A stretch of 64,000 nt of DNA from Nannocystis exedens (GTDB taxonomy: Bacteria > Myxococcota_A > Polyangia > Nannocystales > Nannocystaceae): assembly GCF_002343915.1 (NCBI RefSeq), contig NZ_NETK01000001.1:7950001-8014000 (forward strand), given 5' to 3'. How positions within the stretch are numbered: the first letter of the stretch is position 1; every line of letters starts with the position of its first letter. The notes under the pieces were generated by a model, which was not told where the DNA came from, searched no databases, and was given only the letters and a program-made list of their open reading frames with translations. This document shows, piece after piece, positions 8,316 through 18,600 of the stretch. The position numbers were made by a program, and so were the translations under genes.

Positions 8316-11300
8316 GGCGCGCGGCTCCTGCCGGCGAAGAACGGGTAGAGCGCGGGGAGGATCACCAGCGTCAGCAAGGTCGAGGAGACCAGGCCGCCGA
8401 CGACCACGGTGGCGAGCGGGCGCTGGACCTCGGCGCCGGTGCCGGTGGCCAGCATCATCGGCACGAAGCCGAGCGCCGCCACCGAGGCGGTCATCAGCAC
8501 CGGGCGCATGCGTGACTCGGCGGCGGCGAAGGCGGCGCGGCGGGGATCGTGGCCCTGCGCGAGGAGCTGATCGATCTGCGAGAGCAGGACCACGCCGTTG
8601 AGCACGGCGATCCCGCTGAGGGCGATGAAGCCGATCGCGGCGGACAGCGACAGGGGGAGGCCGCGCAAGGTCAGGGCGAGGATGCCACCGACGCAGGCGA
8701 ACGGCACGTGGGTGAAGATCAGGGCGGCGGGGCGCAGGCGGCGGAAGGCGAGCAGGAGGACGGCGAAGATCGCGGCGACCACCGCGGGGATGACCCAGGC
8801 CAGGCGAGCGCGGGCCTCGGCCAGCGACTCGTACTGGCCGCCCCACACCGAGCGGGTGCCGCGCGGCAGCGGGACGCGCGCGGCGAGCTCGGCCTTGAGC
8901 GCCTCGACGACGTCGCCGAGCGCGGCGCCGCGGACGTTGAAGCCGACGACGATCCGCCGCTGGGCGTCGTCGTGGTTGACGAGGCTGGCGGCCGGGCGCT
9001 GCTCGATGGTGGCGAGGTGCTCGAGCTCGATGAGGGCGCCGTCGGCGGTGGGCACCGGCACGCGCGCGAGCAGGCTGGCCGGCGGCGGCTCGCCGAGGCG
9101 CACGCGCACCGGCAGGCGCAGCGGGCCGACGTAGGTGTAGCCGGCGGTGACGCCGGTGCGGATCGCCTGGACCACGCGCAGGACGTCGGCGGCGACCATG
9201 CCGTGGCTGCCGGCGGCGAGCATGCGCGGGCGGACCTCGGCGACCGTGACGTCGGGCGGGGCCATGATGCGGACGTCGACCGCGCCGGGCTGGGCGGCGA
9301 TGACTTCGGCTGTCTTTTCGGCCAGGTCGCGGAGCTGCGCGAGGTCGTCGCCGAAGATGCTGAGCGAGACGTCGGTGACGGCCCCGCCGAGCAGCTCGTT
9401 GAAGCGCATCTGGATCGGCTGGGTGAAGACGACGACGTCGGCGGGGGCCCTGGCGGCGAGGATCGCGTCGATCTCCTGGACGAGGGCGTCCTTGTCGAGG
9501 CCGTCGCGCCACTGCGACCTCGGGGCGAGCTCGACGAACACGTCGGCCTGCTCGATGCCCATGATGTCGGTGGCGACCGCGGGCGAGCCGATCCGCGCGA
9601 CCACGGCGCGGACCTCGGGGACCTCGCCGAGCAGCACCTGCTCCATCGCGGTGGCCTCGCGCACCGCGGAGTCGAGCGAGATGTCGGGCGCGCGCTCGGT
9701 CTGGATCACGAGGTCGCCCTCGTCGAGCTGGGGCACGAAGGCGGCGCCGGTGCGGGTGAACAGCCAGCCGCCGAGGACCAGCGCGGCGAGGGCGAAGCCG
9801 GCGACGAGGACCGGGGCGCGGGTGGCCGCGCGCAGGACGGGGTGATAGGCGCGCTCGGCCAGGCGCACGAGCAGGGGTTCGCGGGCCGGGACGTCGCGCG
9901 GGCGCAGGACCGCGGCCGCGGCCGCGGGGACGAAGGTGAGGGCGAGGATCAAAGCGGCGAGCAGGGCCATGATCACCGCCGCGGCCATCGGCCGGAACAT
10001 CTTGCCGTCGACGCCGGTGAGGCTGACGATCGGGACGTAGACCAGGAGGATGACGAGCACCGAGAAGAACACCGGGCGGGCGACGCCGCGGGTCCACTCG
10101 GCGATCTTGGTCGGCGACAGGGCGGCGCCGACGGCCCCGCAGAAGACGGCCTCGACCATGACGACGGCGCCGTCGACCAAGAGGCCGAAGTCGATCGCGC
10201 CGAGGCTCATCAGGTTGCCGGGGATGTCGAGCAAGGCCATGCCGGCGAGCGCGAAGATCATCGACAGCGGGATCACCAGCGCGACCAGCAGGCCGGCGCG
10301 GAAGCTGCCGAGCATGGCGAACAGGACGACGACGACCAAGAGGCCGCCCTCGGCCAGGTTCTCGGCCACGGTCGCCAGGGTGGCGCCGACCAGCTTCGAA
10401 CGGTCGTAGACGAGGTCGACCGTGACGTCCTCGGGCAGGGCGGCGCCGACGTCAACCATGCGCGCGTGCAGCCGCTCCATGACCTGGAGGGCGTTGGCGC
10501 CGCGCAGCATCTGGACCATGACGTAGACGGTCTCGCCCTCGCCGTTCGAGGTGGCGGCGCCGATCCGCGGCAGGCTGCCCCAGCGGACGTCGGCGACGTC
10601 GGCGATCCGCAGGCCCGGCTCGCCGCTGACGGCCGGGCGCACGAGGGCGCTGCCGAGCTCCTGCGGGGTGGTCGGGCGCGAGACGCCGCGGAGCAGGACC
10701 TGAGATGTCCCATCGGCCAGGTTGGCACCGGCGGCGGTACCGGTGGCGGCGACCACCGCGGCCTCGAGCTGGCCGAGGGTGAGGCGGAAGCGGGCCATGG
10801 CGTCGGGCCGGCCGACGACGTCGAGGGTGCGCCGCTCGCCGCCCCAGGTGTTGACCTCGACGACGCCGTCGACGGCGCGCAAGAGCGGGACGAGGCGCAG
10901 CTCGACGAGCTCGAGCAGCTCGGCCGGGGTGCGCTCGGGCGAGCGGATCGTGAAGTGGAAGATCTCGCCGAGGCCGCCGGTCAGCGGGCCGAGCTCCGGC
11001 GCGTCGATGCCGTCGGGCAGGCGATCGCCGACCAGCGCGAGCCGCTCCTGCACCATCTGGCGAGCGAGGAAGGGGCTCACGTCGTCGGCGAACACGGCGG
11101 TGATCGAGGAGATGCCGTAGCGCGAGACGCTGCGCTGCTTGACCATGCCCGGGATCCCGCCGAGGCCGATCTCGATCGGCCGGGTCACCAGGCGCTCGAC
11201 CTCCTCGGGGGTGAGGCCGCCGGCGCGCGTGAGCACGAGGACCTGGTTGGTGGTGACGTCGGGCAAGGCGTCGAAGCGCAGGCGCGCGGCGACGACGGCG

Positions 11301-11380
11301 GCGAGGATCGTGGCGACGAGGGTGACGAGGAGGACCGCGCGCCGGCGGACCACCGAGGCGTGGACCAGAGCCTCGATCAC
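8312..11380 (-). CDS. CusA/CzcA-family heavy-metal efflux RND permease
   Basis: A 1022-residue inner-membrane proton antiporter with the usual RND plan: one N-terminal helix, a large periplasmic loop, a central helix block, a second loop and a final helix block. The start has the family motif DALPDVTTNQV. The proton-relay segment GAIDFGLLVDGAVVMVE keeps both aspartates and the glutamate known from CzcA/CusA. It exports mono- or divalent metal through a tripartite complex. It overlaps the adaptor gene before it and the regulator gene after it by four bases each. No outer-membrane channel gene is in this leftward operon, so it may share the TolC-like protein encoded at 13198. The metal cannot be assigned from sequence alone. 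Confidence 0.92.
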   Translation of the reverse strand: MIEALVHASVVRRRAVLLVTLVATILAAVVAARLRFDALPDVTTNQVLVLTRAGGLTPEEVERLVTRPIEIGLGGIPGMVKQRSVSRYGISSITAVFADDVSPFLARQMVQERLALVGDRLPDGIDAPELGPLTGGLGEIFHFTIRSPERTPAELLELVELRLVPLLRAVDGVVEVNTWGGERRTLDVVGRPDAMARFRLTLGQLEAAVVAATGTAAGANLADGTSQVLLRGVSRPTTPQELGSALVRPAVSGEPGLRIADVADVRWGSLPRIGAATSNGEGETVYVMVQMLRGANALQVMERLHARMVDVGAALPEDVTVDLVYDRSKLVGATLATVAENLAEGGLLVVVVLFAMLGSFRAGLLVALVIPLSMIFALAGMALLDIPGNLMSLGAIDFGLLVDGAVVMVEAVFCGAVGAALSPTKIAEWTRGVARPVFFSVLVILLVYVPIVSLTGVDGKMFRPMAAAVIMALLAALILALTFVPAAAAAVLRPRDVPAREPLLVRLAERAYHPVLRAATRAPVLVAGFALAALVLGGWLFTRTGAAFVPQLDEGDLVIQTERAPDISLDSAVREATAMEQVLLGEVPEVRAVVARIGSPAVATDIMGIEQADVFVELAPRSQWRDGLDKDALVQEIDAILAARAPADVVVFTQPIQMRFNELLGGAVTDVSLSIFGDDLAQLRDLAEKTAEVIAAQPGAVDVRIMAPPDVTVAEVRPRMLAAGSHGMVAADVLRVVQAIRTGVTAGYTYVGPLRLPVRVRLGEPPPASLLARVPVPTADGALIELEHLATIEQRPAASLVNHDDAQRRIVVGFNVRGAALGDVVEALKAELAARVPLPRGTRSVWGGQYESLAEARARLAWVIPAVVAAIFAVLLLAFRRLRPAALIFTHVPFACVGGILALTLRGLPLSLSAAIGFIALSGIAVLNGVVLLSQIDQLLAQGHDPRRAAFAAAESRMRPVLMTASVAALGFVPMMLATGTGAEVQRPLATVVVGGLVSSTLLTLVILPALYPFFAGRSRAP

Positions 11381-12462
11381 GCGCCGGCCCCCGCGCGGGC
11401 CCGCTGGTGGGCGAGGGCGTCCTCGGCGACGCGATCACCCTCGACGAGCTGCGAGGGATCTTTCGGTCGCACCAGCGCGGAGGCGCCGGAGGCCATGAGC
11501 AGCTCGACGGGGACGGCCGTGATCTGGCCGTCGCGGCGGCGGTGGACGATCAGGGCGTCGCCCTCGCGCTGCAAGGCGCCGGCCGGGACCTGGACGACCC
11601 CGGGCTCGTCGCTGACGGCCTCGACGGTGCCGCGCAGGCCGGGGGCGGCGAGCCGGTCGCCCTCGGCCTCGAACCACATGACGACGGCGCCGTCGTCGGC
11701 CTCGACGGTGCGCGCCAGCGGCTCGGGCTTCAGCGGCCACACGCTGCCGTCGACGGCGTGAAAGCGCATGGTGGCGCGGGCCGGCGGGGCGTGGAGGAAG
11801 CGGGCCTCGACGCGCGGCTGGCCCTCGCCGACGATGACGGCGATCGGCAGGGCGCCGCCCTCGACGACCTCGCCGAGGCGGCCGTGGAGCTCGCGGACGA
11901 CGCCGTCGATGTCGCTCGTGAGGGTGACCTCGGGCTCGTGCAGCAGCCCGCGCGAGCGCGCGGGGTCGATGCCGGCGGCCCGCAAGGTGGCGGCGGCGGT
12001 CAGGGCCTGCTGCTCGACCTCGGCGGCGCGGGTGGCGACCTCGAAGACGTCGCGCTCGGAGACGAGGCCCTCGTCGCGCATGCGCCCGAGCTTGTCGCGC
12101 CGCGCGGTCTGCGCGGCGCCGCGCAGCTGGGCCCCGCGGTAGTCGGCGGCGGCGACGACGACCTCGGGCATGACGACGTCGACGACCGGCTGGCCGACGC
12201 GCACGCGGTCGCCGGCCTGGACGTGGAAGCGGGCGATCCGGGCGCGGTAGATCGGGCGGATCACGCCCTGGCGATCGCCGGGCAGGACCACCCGCGCGGC
12301 GGCCTGCAAGAGCGAGACGTCGCGCGGGGCGGTGACCTCGACCCACGCGCTGGCGGTGCTGGCGGGCTGACGATGGGGCTGTCTCTCAGGGCATGTCTGT
12401 TCGGACATGCAGGAGGTCGTCACGAGGGCGAGGCAGCCGGTCGCGAGCGCGCGGCGGAGCAT
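11377..12462 (-). CDS. RND periplasmic adaptor lipoprotein (CusB-like)
   Basis: A 361-residue membrane-fusion protein with a lipoprotein signal (lipobox ending TTSC near residue 18). Next come a barrel-sandwich/lipoyl half-motif (HVQAGDRVRVGQPVVDVVMP), a helical hairpin, the second half-motif and beta-barrel domains. It should link the permease encoded next to it with an outer-membrane channel. Directly after the lipid-anchored cysteine the reading frame runs through a palindromic array (12377-12410), which is translated as MSEQTCPE. This lies in the flexible tether, where extra residues are tolerated. It is the first gene of the leftward metal operon. Confidence 0.88.
   Translation of the reverse strand: MLRRALATGCLALVTTSCMSEQTCPERQPHRQPASTASAWVEVTAPRDVSLLQAAARVVLPGDRQGVIRPIYRARIARFHVQAGDRVRVGQPVVDVVMPEVVVAAADYRGAQLRGAAQTARRDKLGRMRDEGLVSERDVFEVATRAAEVEQQALTAAATLRAAGIDPARSRGLLHEPEVTLTSDIDGVVRELHGRLGEVVEGGALPIAVIVGEGQPRVEARFLHAPPARATMRFHAVDGSVWPLKPEPLARTVEADDGAVVMWFEAEGDRLAAPGLRGTVEAVSDEPGVVQVPAGALQREGDALIVHRRRDGQITAVPVELLMASGASALVRPKDPSQLVEGDRVAEDALAHQRARAGAGA
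12377..12410. repeat. Palindromic array inside the adaptor gene
   Basis: GGCTGT (12377), GCATGT (12391) and ACATGC (12405) at exact 14-bp steps. The array is read through in frame just after the lipobox cysteine of the RND adaptor. Confidence 0.75.
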
Positions 12463-12519
12463 GCCCCCACGGGTAGCGCGCGGGCGCGGCGGGAAATTGA
12501 GACGATCCTGAGGAAGTTC

Positions 12520-13035
12520 TCAGGCGCGGCGCTCGCGGCGGGGGCGCGGCTGCTTGTCGCCGGCGCGGCGCCCCGGGCAGTCCTCCTCGGCGCACTCGAC
12601 GTCGGGCCCGGCGAGGGTCTCCTCGGCCTCCTGCAGGGCCTCGAGGATCCGGCACTCGGACACGCGCCCGCCGCCGCGGCACGAGTCGGCCAGCCGCTGC
12701 AGGGCGCCACGCAGCTTCTGCAGGCCCTCGATCTTGTGGTCGAGGTCGTGGATGTGGTCGCGGACCAGCCGGTCGACGCGCGCGCACGGGCGCAGGCGGT
12801 CGCTGGCGAGCGACAGCAGCTCGCGCACGGCCTCGATGCTGAGCCCGAGCTCGCGGCTGCGGCGGATGAAGTTGAGGCGGCGGACGTTCTCCGGCCGGTA
12901 GACGCGGTAACCCCCGGCGGTGCGGGCCGGCTGCGGGAGCAGCTCGATCCGCTCGTAGTAGCGGATCGTCTCGGCGCCGACGCCCGTGGCCTGCCCGAGC
13001 GCTCCGATCGTCATCTGCTCGTCGTCTCGCGTCAC
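12520..13035 (-). CDS. MerR-family metal-responsive regulator (ZntR/CadR/MerR type)
   Basis: A 171-residue regulator with an N-terminal winged helix (MTIGALGQATGVGAETIRYY), a long dimerisation helix and three cysteines placed as in metal-sensing MerR proteins: C84, C119 and C128, with eight residues between the last two. This spacing occurs in MerR (Hg) and ZntR (Zn), and the surrounding SECRILEAL resembles ZntR/CadR. A divalent soft metal (Zn, Cd, Pb or Hg) is therefore likely rather than Cu(I). A Met at codon 8 is an alternative start. It is divergent from the CzcCBA-like operon, and a MerR-type operator lies in the gap. Confidence 0.9.
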   Translation of the reverse strand: MTRDDEQMTIGALGQATGVGAETIRYYERIELLPQPARTAGGYRVYRPENVRRLNFIRRSRELGLSIEAVRELLSLASDRLRPCARVDRLVRDHIHDLDHKIEGLQKLRGALQRLADSCRGGGRVSECRILEALQEAEETLAGPDVECAEEDCPGRRAGDKQPRPRRERRA

Positions 13036-13121
13036 CGCCCGAGCTTGCTCCGCGGCCGCGCCCCTGTCACGCCCGCGGCGGTACGTGCGTCACCTCGCAC
13101 ACGCCCGCCGGCCCGGCTCGC

Positions 13122-13152
13122 TTGACCCTGTAGTCGCTACAAGGTCTAGCCT
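13122..13152 (+). promoter_or_regulatory. MerR-type promoter/operator upstream of the Czc-like operon
   Basis: TTGACC (-35, 13122-13127) and TAGCCT (-10, 13147-13152) are separated by 19 bp, the long spacer typical of MerR-controlled promoters. Between them lies a dyad, ACCCTGTAG-TCG-CTACAAGGT (13125-13145). It matches the general form of ZntR/CadR/PbrR operators. It reads toward the outer-membrane factor gene and away from merR. Confidence 0.85.
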
Positions 13153-13197
13153 CGTCGCCGACCCCCGCGAGCGACTCGCGCGCGGTTCGTCACCACG

Positions 13198-14457
13198 ATG
13201 CCGCTGCTCTCCGCGCTGCTCTCCGCCGCCCTGCTGGCCTCGCCGCCGCCCCCGGCCGGCTGCCAGGGGCCGCTCGGACGGGCGGCGGTGGTCACCTGCG
13301 CGCTGGCCGAACACCCGAGCATCCGCGCCGCCGAGGCCGGGCGCGCGGCGGCGGAGGGCCGCAAGCTGGGGGCGCGCACGCTGCTGCCGAGCAACCCGCA
13401 CGTCGAGGTGACGGCGGGCCGCCGCGTGGGCCTGTGGAACGGCGAGCGCGACATCAACGTGTACGGGCGGGTGTCGCAGGAGCTCGAGATCGCGGGCCAG
13501 CGGCGCAAGCGGATGGCGATGGCCGACGCCGAGGTGGCGCAGGCGGACCGGCAGATCGAGCTGAGCCGCCGCGACGTCGCCGCGGCGGCGCTGTCGGCGT
13601 ACTTCGAGTGGATCGCGGCGCGCGAGCAGCGGGCGATGATCGAGCGGATCGCCCGGACCTCCGACACGCTGGTCGACCTGGCCCGCACGAGCGAGCGCAC
13701 CGGGCTCGGCTCGGGCCTCAACGCCGACGTGGTGGTGGCGACGTCGGTGCGGGTGCGCCGGCAGCAGATCGAGGCGGACCGGCGGATCGCGGCCGCGCGC
13801 GCGGTGCTGGCCGGGCTGCTGGGACGCGACGGCGCGGGGCTCGAGGTCGAGGGCGACTTGGCACCGCTGGCGGTGCCGCAGGAGCTGTCGGCGTTGCTCA
13901 CCGCGGCGCTGACGAAGCGGGCGGAGATCGAGCTGGCGAAGGCGGAGCGCGAGGTGTTCGTGCGCCAGGTCGAGGTGTTCCGCCGGCTGCGCGCGCCCAA
14001 CCCGAGCGTGGTGCTGTACGCCCAGCGCGACGGGTTCGCCGAGCAAGTGCTGGGGGGAGGGCTGGCGTTCCCGATCGTGCTGCCGGCCCCGCTCGGGCGC
14101 ACGTACAAGGGCGAGATCGCCGAGAGCCAGGCGCTGGCCCGCCGCGCCGAGGCGGAGGTCGAGCGCTGGCGCCGGGTGGTGCAGGCGGAGGTCGAGGTGG
14201 CGCTGCGCGAGGTCGAGGCGCGCAAGGCGGAGCTCGCGCTGTTCGAGGCCGAACGCCTGCAGCGCGCCGAGAGCCACCTCGAGGCGCTGGCGCAGGAGAT
14301 GGCGACCGGGCGGGTGTCGATCCGCGACGCGGTGGTGCTGCAGCAGACGCTGCTCGAGTACCTGGCGGCGCACATCGAGGCCCGCCGCGCGCTGGCCCTC
14401 GGCTCGGTCGAGCTGGCGCGGGTGGCGGGGCTGCTGCCGGAGGAGGCGCAGCGATGA
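13198..14457 (+). CDS. TolC/CzcC-family outer-membrane efflux protein
   Basis: A 419-residue outer-membrane factor with a signal peptide (MPLLSALLSAALLASPP). The body has the two coiled-coil repeats of the OEP family (RAAEAGRAAAEGRKLGART; ALSAYFEWIAAREQR; later EVEARKAELALFEAERLQ). It forms the channel of the tripartite Czc-like pump encoded by the next two genes, and may also serve the leftward CusAB-like pump, which lacks its own channel gene. It is the first gene after the MerR-type promoter. Its stop overlaps the start of the adaptor gene (ATGA). Confidence 0.88.
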   Translation: MPLLSALLSAALLASPPPPAGCQGPLGRAAVVTCALAEHPSIRAAEAGRAAAEGRKLGARTLLPSNPHVEVTAGRRVGLWNGERDINVYGRVSQELEIAGQRRKRMAMADAEVAQADRQIELSRRDVAAAALSAYFEWIAAREQRAMIERIARTSDTLVDLARTSERTGLGSGLNADVVVATSVRVRRQQIEADRRIAAARAVLAGLLGRDGAGLEVEGDLAPLAVPQELSALLTAALTKRAEIELAKAEREVFVRQVEVFRRLRAPNPSVVLYAQRDGFAEQVLGGGLAFPIVLPAPLGRTYKGEIAESQALARRAEAEVERWRRVVQAEVEVALREVEARKAELALFEAERLQRAESHLEALAQEMATGRVSIRDAVVLQQTLLEYLAAHIEARRALALGSVELARVAGLLPEEAQR

Positions 14458-15662
14458 GGCGCGGACGGTCACTGGCACTGTCGCTGGCGCTGCTCGGCTG
14501 CGGCGCGCGCGGGGGCGAGGCCGACGGGCACGCGCACGACGAGGGCGGGCACGAGCACGGGGAGCACGGGGAGCACGGGGAGCACGGCGACGGCCACGAG
14601 CACGACGCGCTGCCGCGACGCGTCGAGCTGTCGGCGCAGGTGGTGACGGCGGCGCAGATCCAGACCGAACCGGTGCAGCGCCGGGTGGTCGCGCCGGTGC
14701 TGTTCGCCACCGGGCACGTCGAGGCCGACCCGGGGCGCACGGCGCAGGTGCCGGCGAAGGTCGGCGGGATCGTCGAAGAGGTGCTGTTCCGCGAGGGCGA
14801 CCCGGTGAAGGAGGGCCAGGTGCTGGCGACGGTGCGCGCGCCGAGCCTCGGCAGCCTGCGCGCCGATCTGGCGTCGCTGCAGGCGCGGACGACGTCGGCG
14901 CGGACGAACCTGACGCGCCTGCAGGCGCTGGCCGAGCGCAACATGGCGTCGCAGCAAGAGCTGGCGGCCGCGCGCGCCGAGGCGACCGCGCTCGAGGCGG
15001 AGGCGCAGGCGGCCAAGCAGCGGCTGCAGGCGCTCGGGCTGGGCGCGAAGGGCAACGCGACGGTGTTCTCGCTGCGCGCGCCGATCTCCGGTTACGTGAT
15101 GCAGCGCAACGTGGTGCCGGGTCAGCCGGTGACGCCGGAGCAGACGCTGGCGACGATCGTCGACCTCGACCGCGCGTGGTTCATCGCCCGCCTGTTCGAG
15201 CACCTGCTGGCGAAGATCCGCGTCGGCGCGGCGGTCGAGGTCGAGCTCAACGCGTACCCCGACCACCCCTTCCACGGGACGATCGAGTACCTCGCGCCCA
15301 AGGTCGACGCCGAGGCGCAGACGGTCGTGGCGCGGATCCCGATCGACAACCGCGAGGACATCCTGCGCATCGGCCTGTTCGGCAAGGCGCGGATCGCCAT
15401 CACCGATCCCCGCGCCGCGCCGGAGCCGGTGCTGGCGGTGCCGCGCGACGCGATCATCGAGGTCGCCGGCGAGACGGTGGTGTTCGTGCGCGGCGAGGAC
15501 GGGGCGTTCGAGCTGCACGAGGTGGTGCTCGGGACGGCCGGCCCGGGAGTGGTGGAGATCCTGCAAGGCCTGCGCGAGGGCGAGCCGGTGGTGACGCGCG
15601 GGGCGTGGACCCTCAAGAGCGTGCTGCTCAAGGGCACCTTCGGCGAGGACCACGGGCACTAG
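14454..15662 (+). CDS. CzcB-like RND periplasmic adaptor with His-rich N-terminus
   Basis: A 402-residue adaptor with a lipoprotein-type signal (LALLGC) followed by a strikingly histidine-rich segment of alternating Gly, Glu, Asp and His at about residues 25-50. Part of it is encoded by a perfect 9-bp tandem repeat (GAGCACGGG). Such segments bind Zn or Cd in CzcB relatives. Lipoyl/barrel-sandwich motifs (EEVLFREGDPVKEGQVLATV), a helical hairpin and beta-barrel domains follow, ending DHGH. The start overlaps the upstream stop, and the gene ends four bases before czcA, so the three form one operon. Confidence 0.9.
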   Translation: MRRGRSLALSLALLGCGARGGEADGHAHDEGGHEHGEHGEHGEHGDGHEHDALPRRVELSAQVVTAAQIQTEPVQRRVVAPVLFATGHVEADPGRTAQVPAKVGGIVEEVLFREGDPVKEGQVLATVRAPSLGSLRADLASLQARTTSARTNLTRLQALAERNMASQQELAAARAEATALEAEAQAAKQRLQALGLGAKGNATVFSLRAPISGYVMQRNVVPGQPVTPEQTLATIVDLDRAWFIARLFEHLLAKIRVGAAVEVELNAYPDHPFHGTIEYLAPKVDAEAQTVVARIPIDNREDILRIGLFGKARIAITDPRAAPEPVLAVPRDAIIEVAGETVVFVRGEDGAFELHEVVLGTAGPGVVEILQGLREGEPVVTRGAWTLKSVLLKGTFGEDHGH

Positions 15663-15665
15663 GCC

Positions 15666-18600
15666 ATGCACGCGCTGACCGTGATCGTCGCGTGGTCGCT
15701 GCGCAACCGGGCGCTGGTGCTGGTGGCGACGCTGCTGTTTATCGTGGTCGGGGTGCGGGCGGCGCTCGAGCTGCCGATCGACGCGGTGCCCGACGTCACC
15801 AACGTGCAGGTGCAAGTGATCACGGCCGCGCCGGCGCTGTCGCCGGTCGAGGTCGAGCAGTACATCAGCATCCCGGTCGAGCGGGCGATGTCCGGCCTGC
15901 CGAAGGTGACGCAGATCCGCTCGGTCTCAAAGTACGGGCTCAGCGTGGTGACGGTGGTGTTCAAGGACGGCACCGACATCTACTTCGCGCGCCAGCTGAT
16001 CAACGAGCGCATGCGCGAGGCCGGCGAGGCGGTGCCCAAGACCTACGGGACGCCGGAGATGGGGCCGATCTCGACCGGGCTGGGCGAGATCTTCCAGTTC
16101 ACGCTGCGCAGCGAGTCGCACTCGCTGATGGAGCTCGAGGAGCTGCTCGACTGGTACGTCGGACCGCAGCTCCGCACGGTGCCGGGGGTGGTCGAGACCA
16201 ACAGCTTCGGCGGCGAGAACCGCGAGTACCAGGTGGTGCTGCGCCCGGAGCGGCTGCAGGCGCTCCGGCTGTCGATCGGCGAGGTGGCCGCGGCGCTGGA
16301 GCAGTCGAACGCCAACGCCGGCGGCGGCTACATCGAGCGCAACGACGAGCAGGTGGTGATCGGCTCGAACGGCCTGGTCCGCAGCCGCGAAGACCTCGAG
16401 CGCGTGGTCCTCGGGGCGACGCCGCAGGGGGTGCCGATCACGGTAAGCTCGGTCGGCGAGGTCCGCTTCGGCCCCAAGCTGCGCCGCGGGGCGGCCACCA
16501 AGGACGGCGAGGGCGAGGTGGTGGTCGGCGTGACGCTGATGCTGATGGGCGAGAACTCGCGCACCGTCACGCAGGGGATCAAGGACAAGCTGGCCGCGCT
16601 GGCGCCGACCCTGCCGCCGGGCGTGCGCGTCGAGCCGTTCTACGACCGCACGCAGCTGGTCGACCGCACGATCGGCACCGTCGCCACCAACCTCGCCGAA
16701 GGGGCGGCGCTGGTGATCCTGGTGCTGCTGCTGCTGCTCGGCGACCTGCGCGCGGGGCTGGTGGTGGCGACGACGATCCCGCTGTCGATGCTGTTCGCGG
16801 TGATCGTGATGAACGCGGCCGGGCTGTCGGGCAACCTGATGAGCCTGGGGGCGATCGACTTCGGCCTCATCGTCGACGGGGCGGTGATCGTGGTCGAGAA
16901 CGCGGCCCGCCGGCTCGGGGAGGCCAGCCGCCGCGCGGGCACGCAGCTGTCGGCGGAGCGGCGAATCGAGGTGATCCAGGAGTCGACGCTCGAGGTCCGC
17001 GGGGCGGCGGTGTTCGGCGAGATCATCATCGCCATCGTCTACCTGCCGATCCTCGCGCTCACCGGGATGGAAGGGAAGCTGTTCCACCCGATGGCGTACA
17101 CGGTGCTGCTGGCGCTGGCCGGGGCGTTCATCTTCTCGCTGACACTGGTGCCGGTGCTGACGAGCTACCTGGTGCGGCCGCACCCCGACGCGCGCGAGAC
17201 GCTGCTGCTGCGCGCGGCCCACAAGCTGTACACGCCGGCGCTGCACGCGGCGCTGCGCTGGCGCTGGCTGACGATGACGGTCGGGGCGCTGGCGCTGGCG
17301 GGCGGCGTGGCGCTGTTCGGCCGCCTGGGCGCGCAGTTCGTGCCGCAGCTCGACGAGGGCGACCTCTTGATCGAGGCGCGGCGGATGCCGGGCACGGCGC
17401 TGACGACGTCGGTGACGACGAGCCAGCGGATCGAGCGGGCGCTGCGGGAGATCCCGGAGATCGTCCACGTGGTCTCGAGGACAGGTTCGCCGGAGATCGC
17501 CACCGACCCGATGGGCGTCGAGCAGTCCGACGTGTACGTGCAGCTCAAGGACCGCGACGCGTGGCGGCCGGGGCTGACGAAGGACGACATCGCCGAGGAG
17601 ATGTCGGCGCTGGTCGAGCGGGCGGTGCCGGAGGTGGCCGGGGCGATCTCGCAGCCGATCCAGATGCGCACCAACGAGCTGGTGGCGGGCATCCGCTCGG
17701 ACGTCGGGGTGGTGATCTACGGGCCCGACCTCGAGACGCTGCGGACGCTCGGCCAGGCGGTGCTCGACCGCGTGAAGGGGATCGACGGGGTCGTCGACGC
17801 CCGCGTCGAACAGCTGCAGGGGCTGCAGTACCTGCGCATCGACCCCGACCGCACCAAGCTGGCGCGCTACGGGCTGACGATCGCCGACATCAACATCACG
17901 ACCGAGGCGATCGCGGTCGGGCACAAGGTCGGCGAGGTGCTCGAGGGCGAGCGCCGCTTCGACATGATGGTGAAGTTCGACCAGCCGATCACCGGCGACC
18001 TCGACTCGCTGTCGGCGATCCCGCTGCGCGCCAACACCGGGAAGATCGTGCCGCTCGGCGACGTGGCGACGCTGCAGCACACGACGGGGCCGGTGCTGGT
18101 CAACCGGGACAAGATGTCGCGGCGCGTGGTCGTCGAGTTCAACGTCCGCGGGCGCGACCTCGGCTCGACCGTCGCCGACGCGCAGGCGGCGATCGCCGCG
18201 GGCGTGACGCTGCCGGTCGGCTACCGCGTGGAGTACGGCGGGACGTTCGAGCACTACCTGGCCGCGCGCGACCGCCTGATGGTGGTGGTGCCGCTGGCGC
18301 TGGCGCTGATCGTGTTCATGCTGTGGACCGCGCTGGCGTCGATGCGCTCGGCGGCGATCATCTTCCTCGGCGTGCCGTTCGCGGTGGTCGGCGGAGTGGT
18401 GGCCCTGTGGCTGCGCGACCTGCCGTTCTCGATCTCCGCCGGCGTCGGCTTCATCGCCCTGTTCGGCGTGGCGGTCCTCAACGGCCTGGTGCTGGTGACG
18501 TTCGCCCAGCGCCTGCAAGAGGGCGGCGCCGACCACGTCCGGGCGATCACGGAGGCGGCCGAGCTGCGGCTGCGCCCGGTGCTGACGACCGCGCTGGTGG

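Noticed and set aside
10698..10709. ACCTGA and AGATGT in the CusA-like gene
   Set aside because: Spacing is 6 bp and the residues fit the family; not a convincing array.
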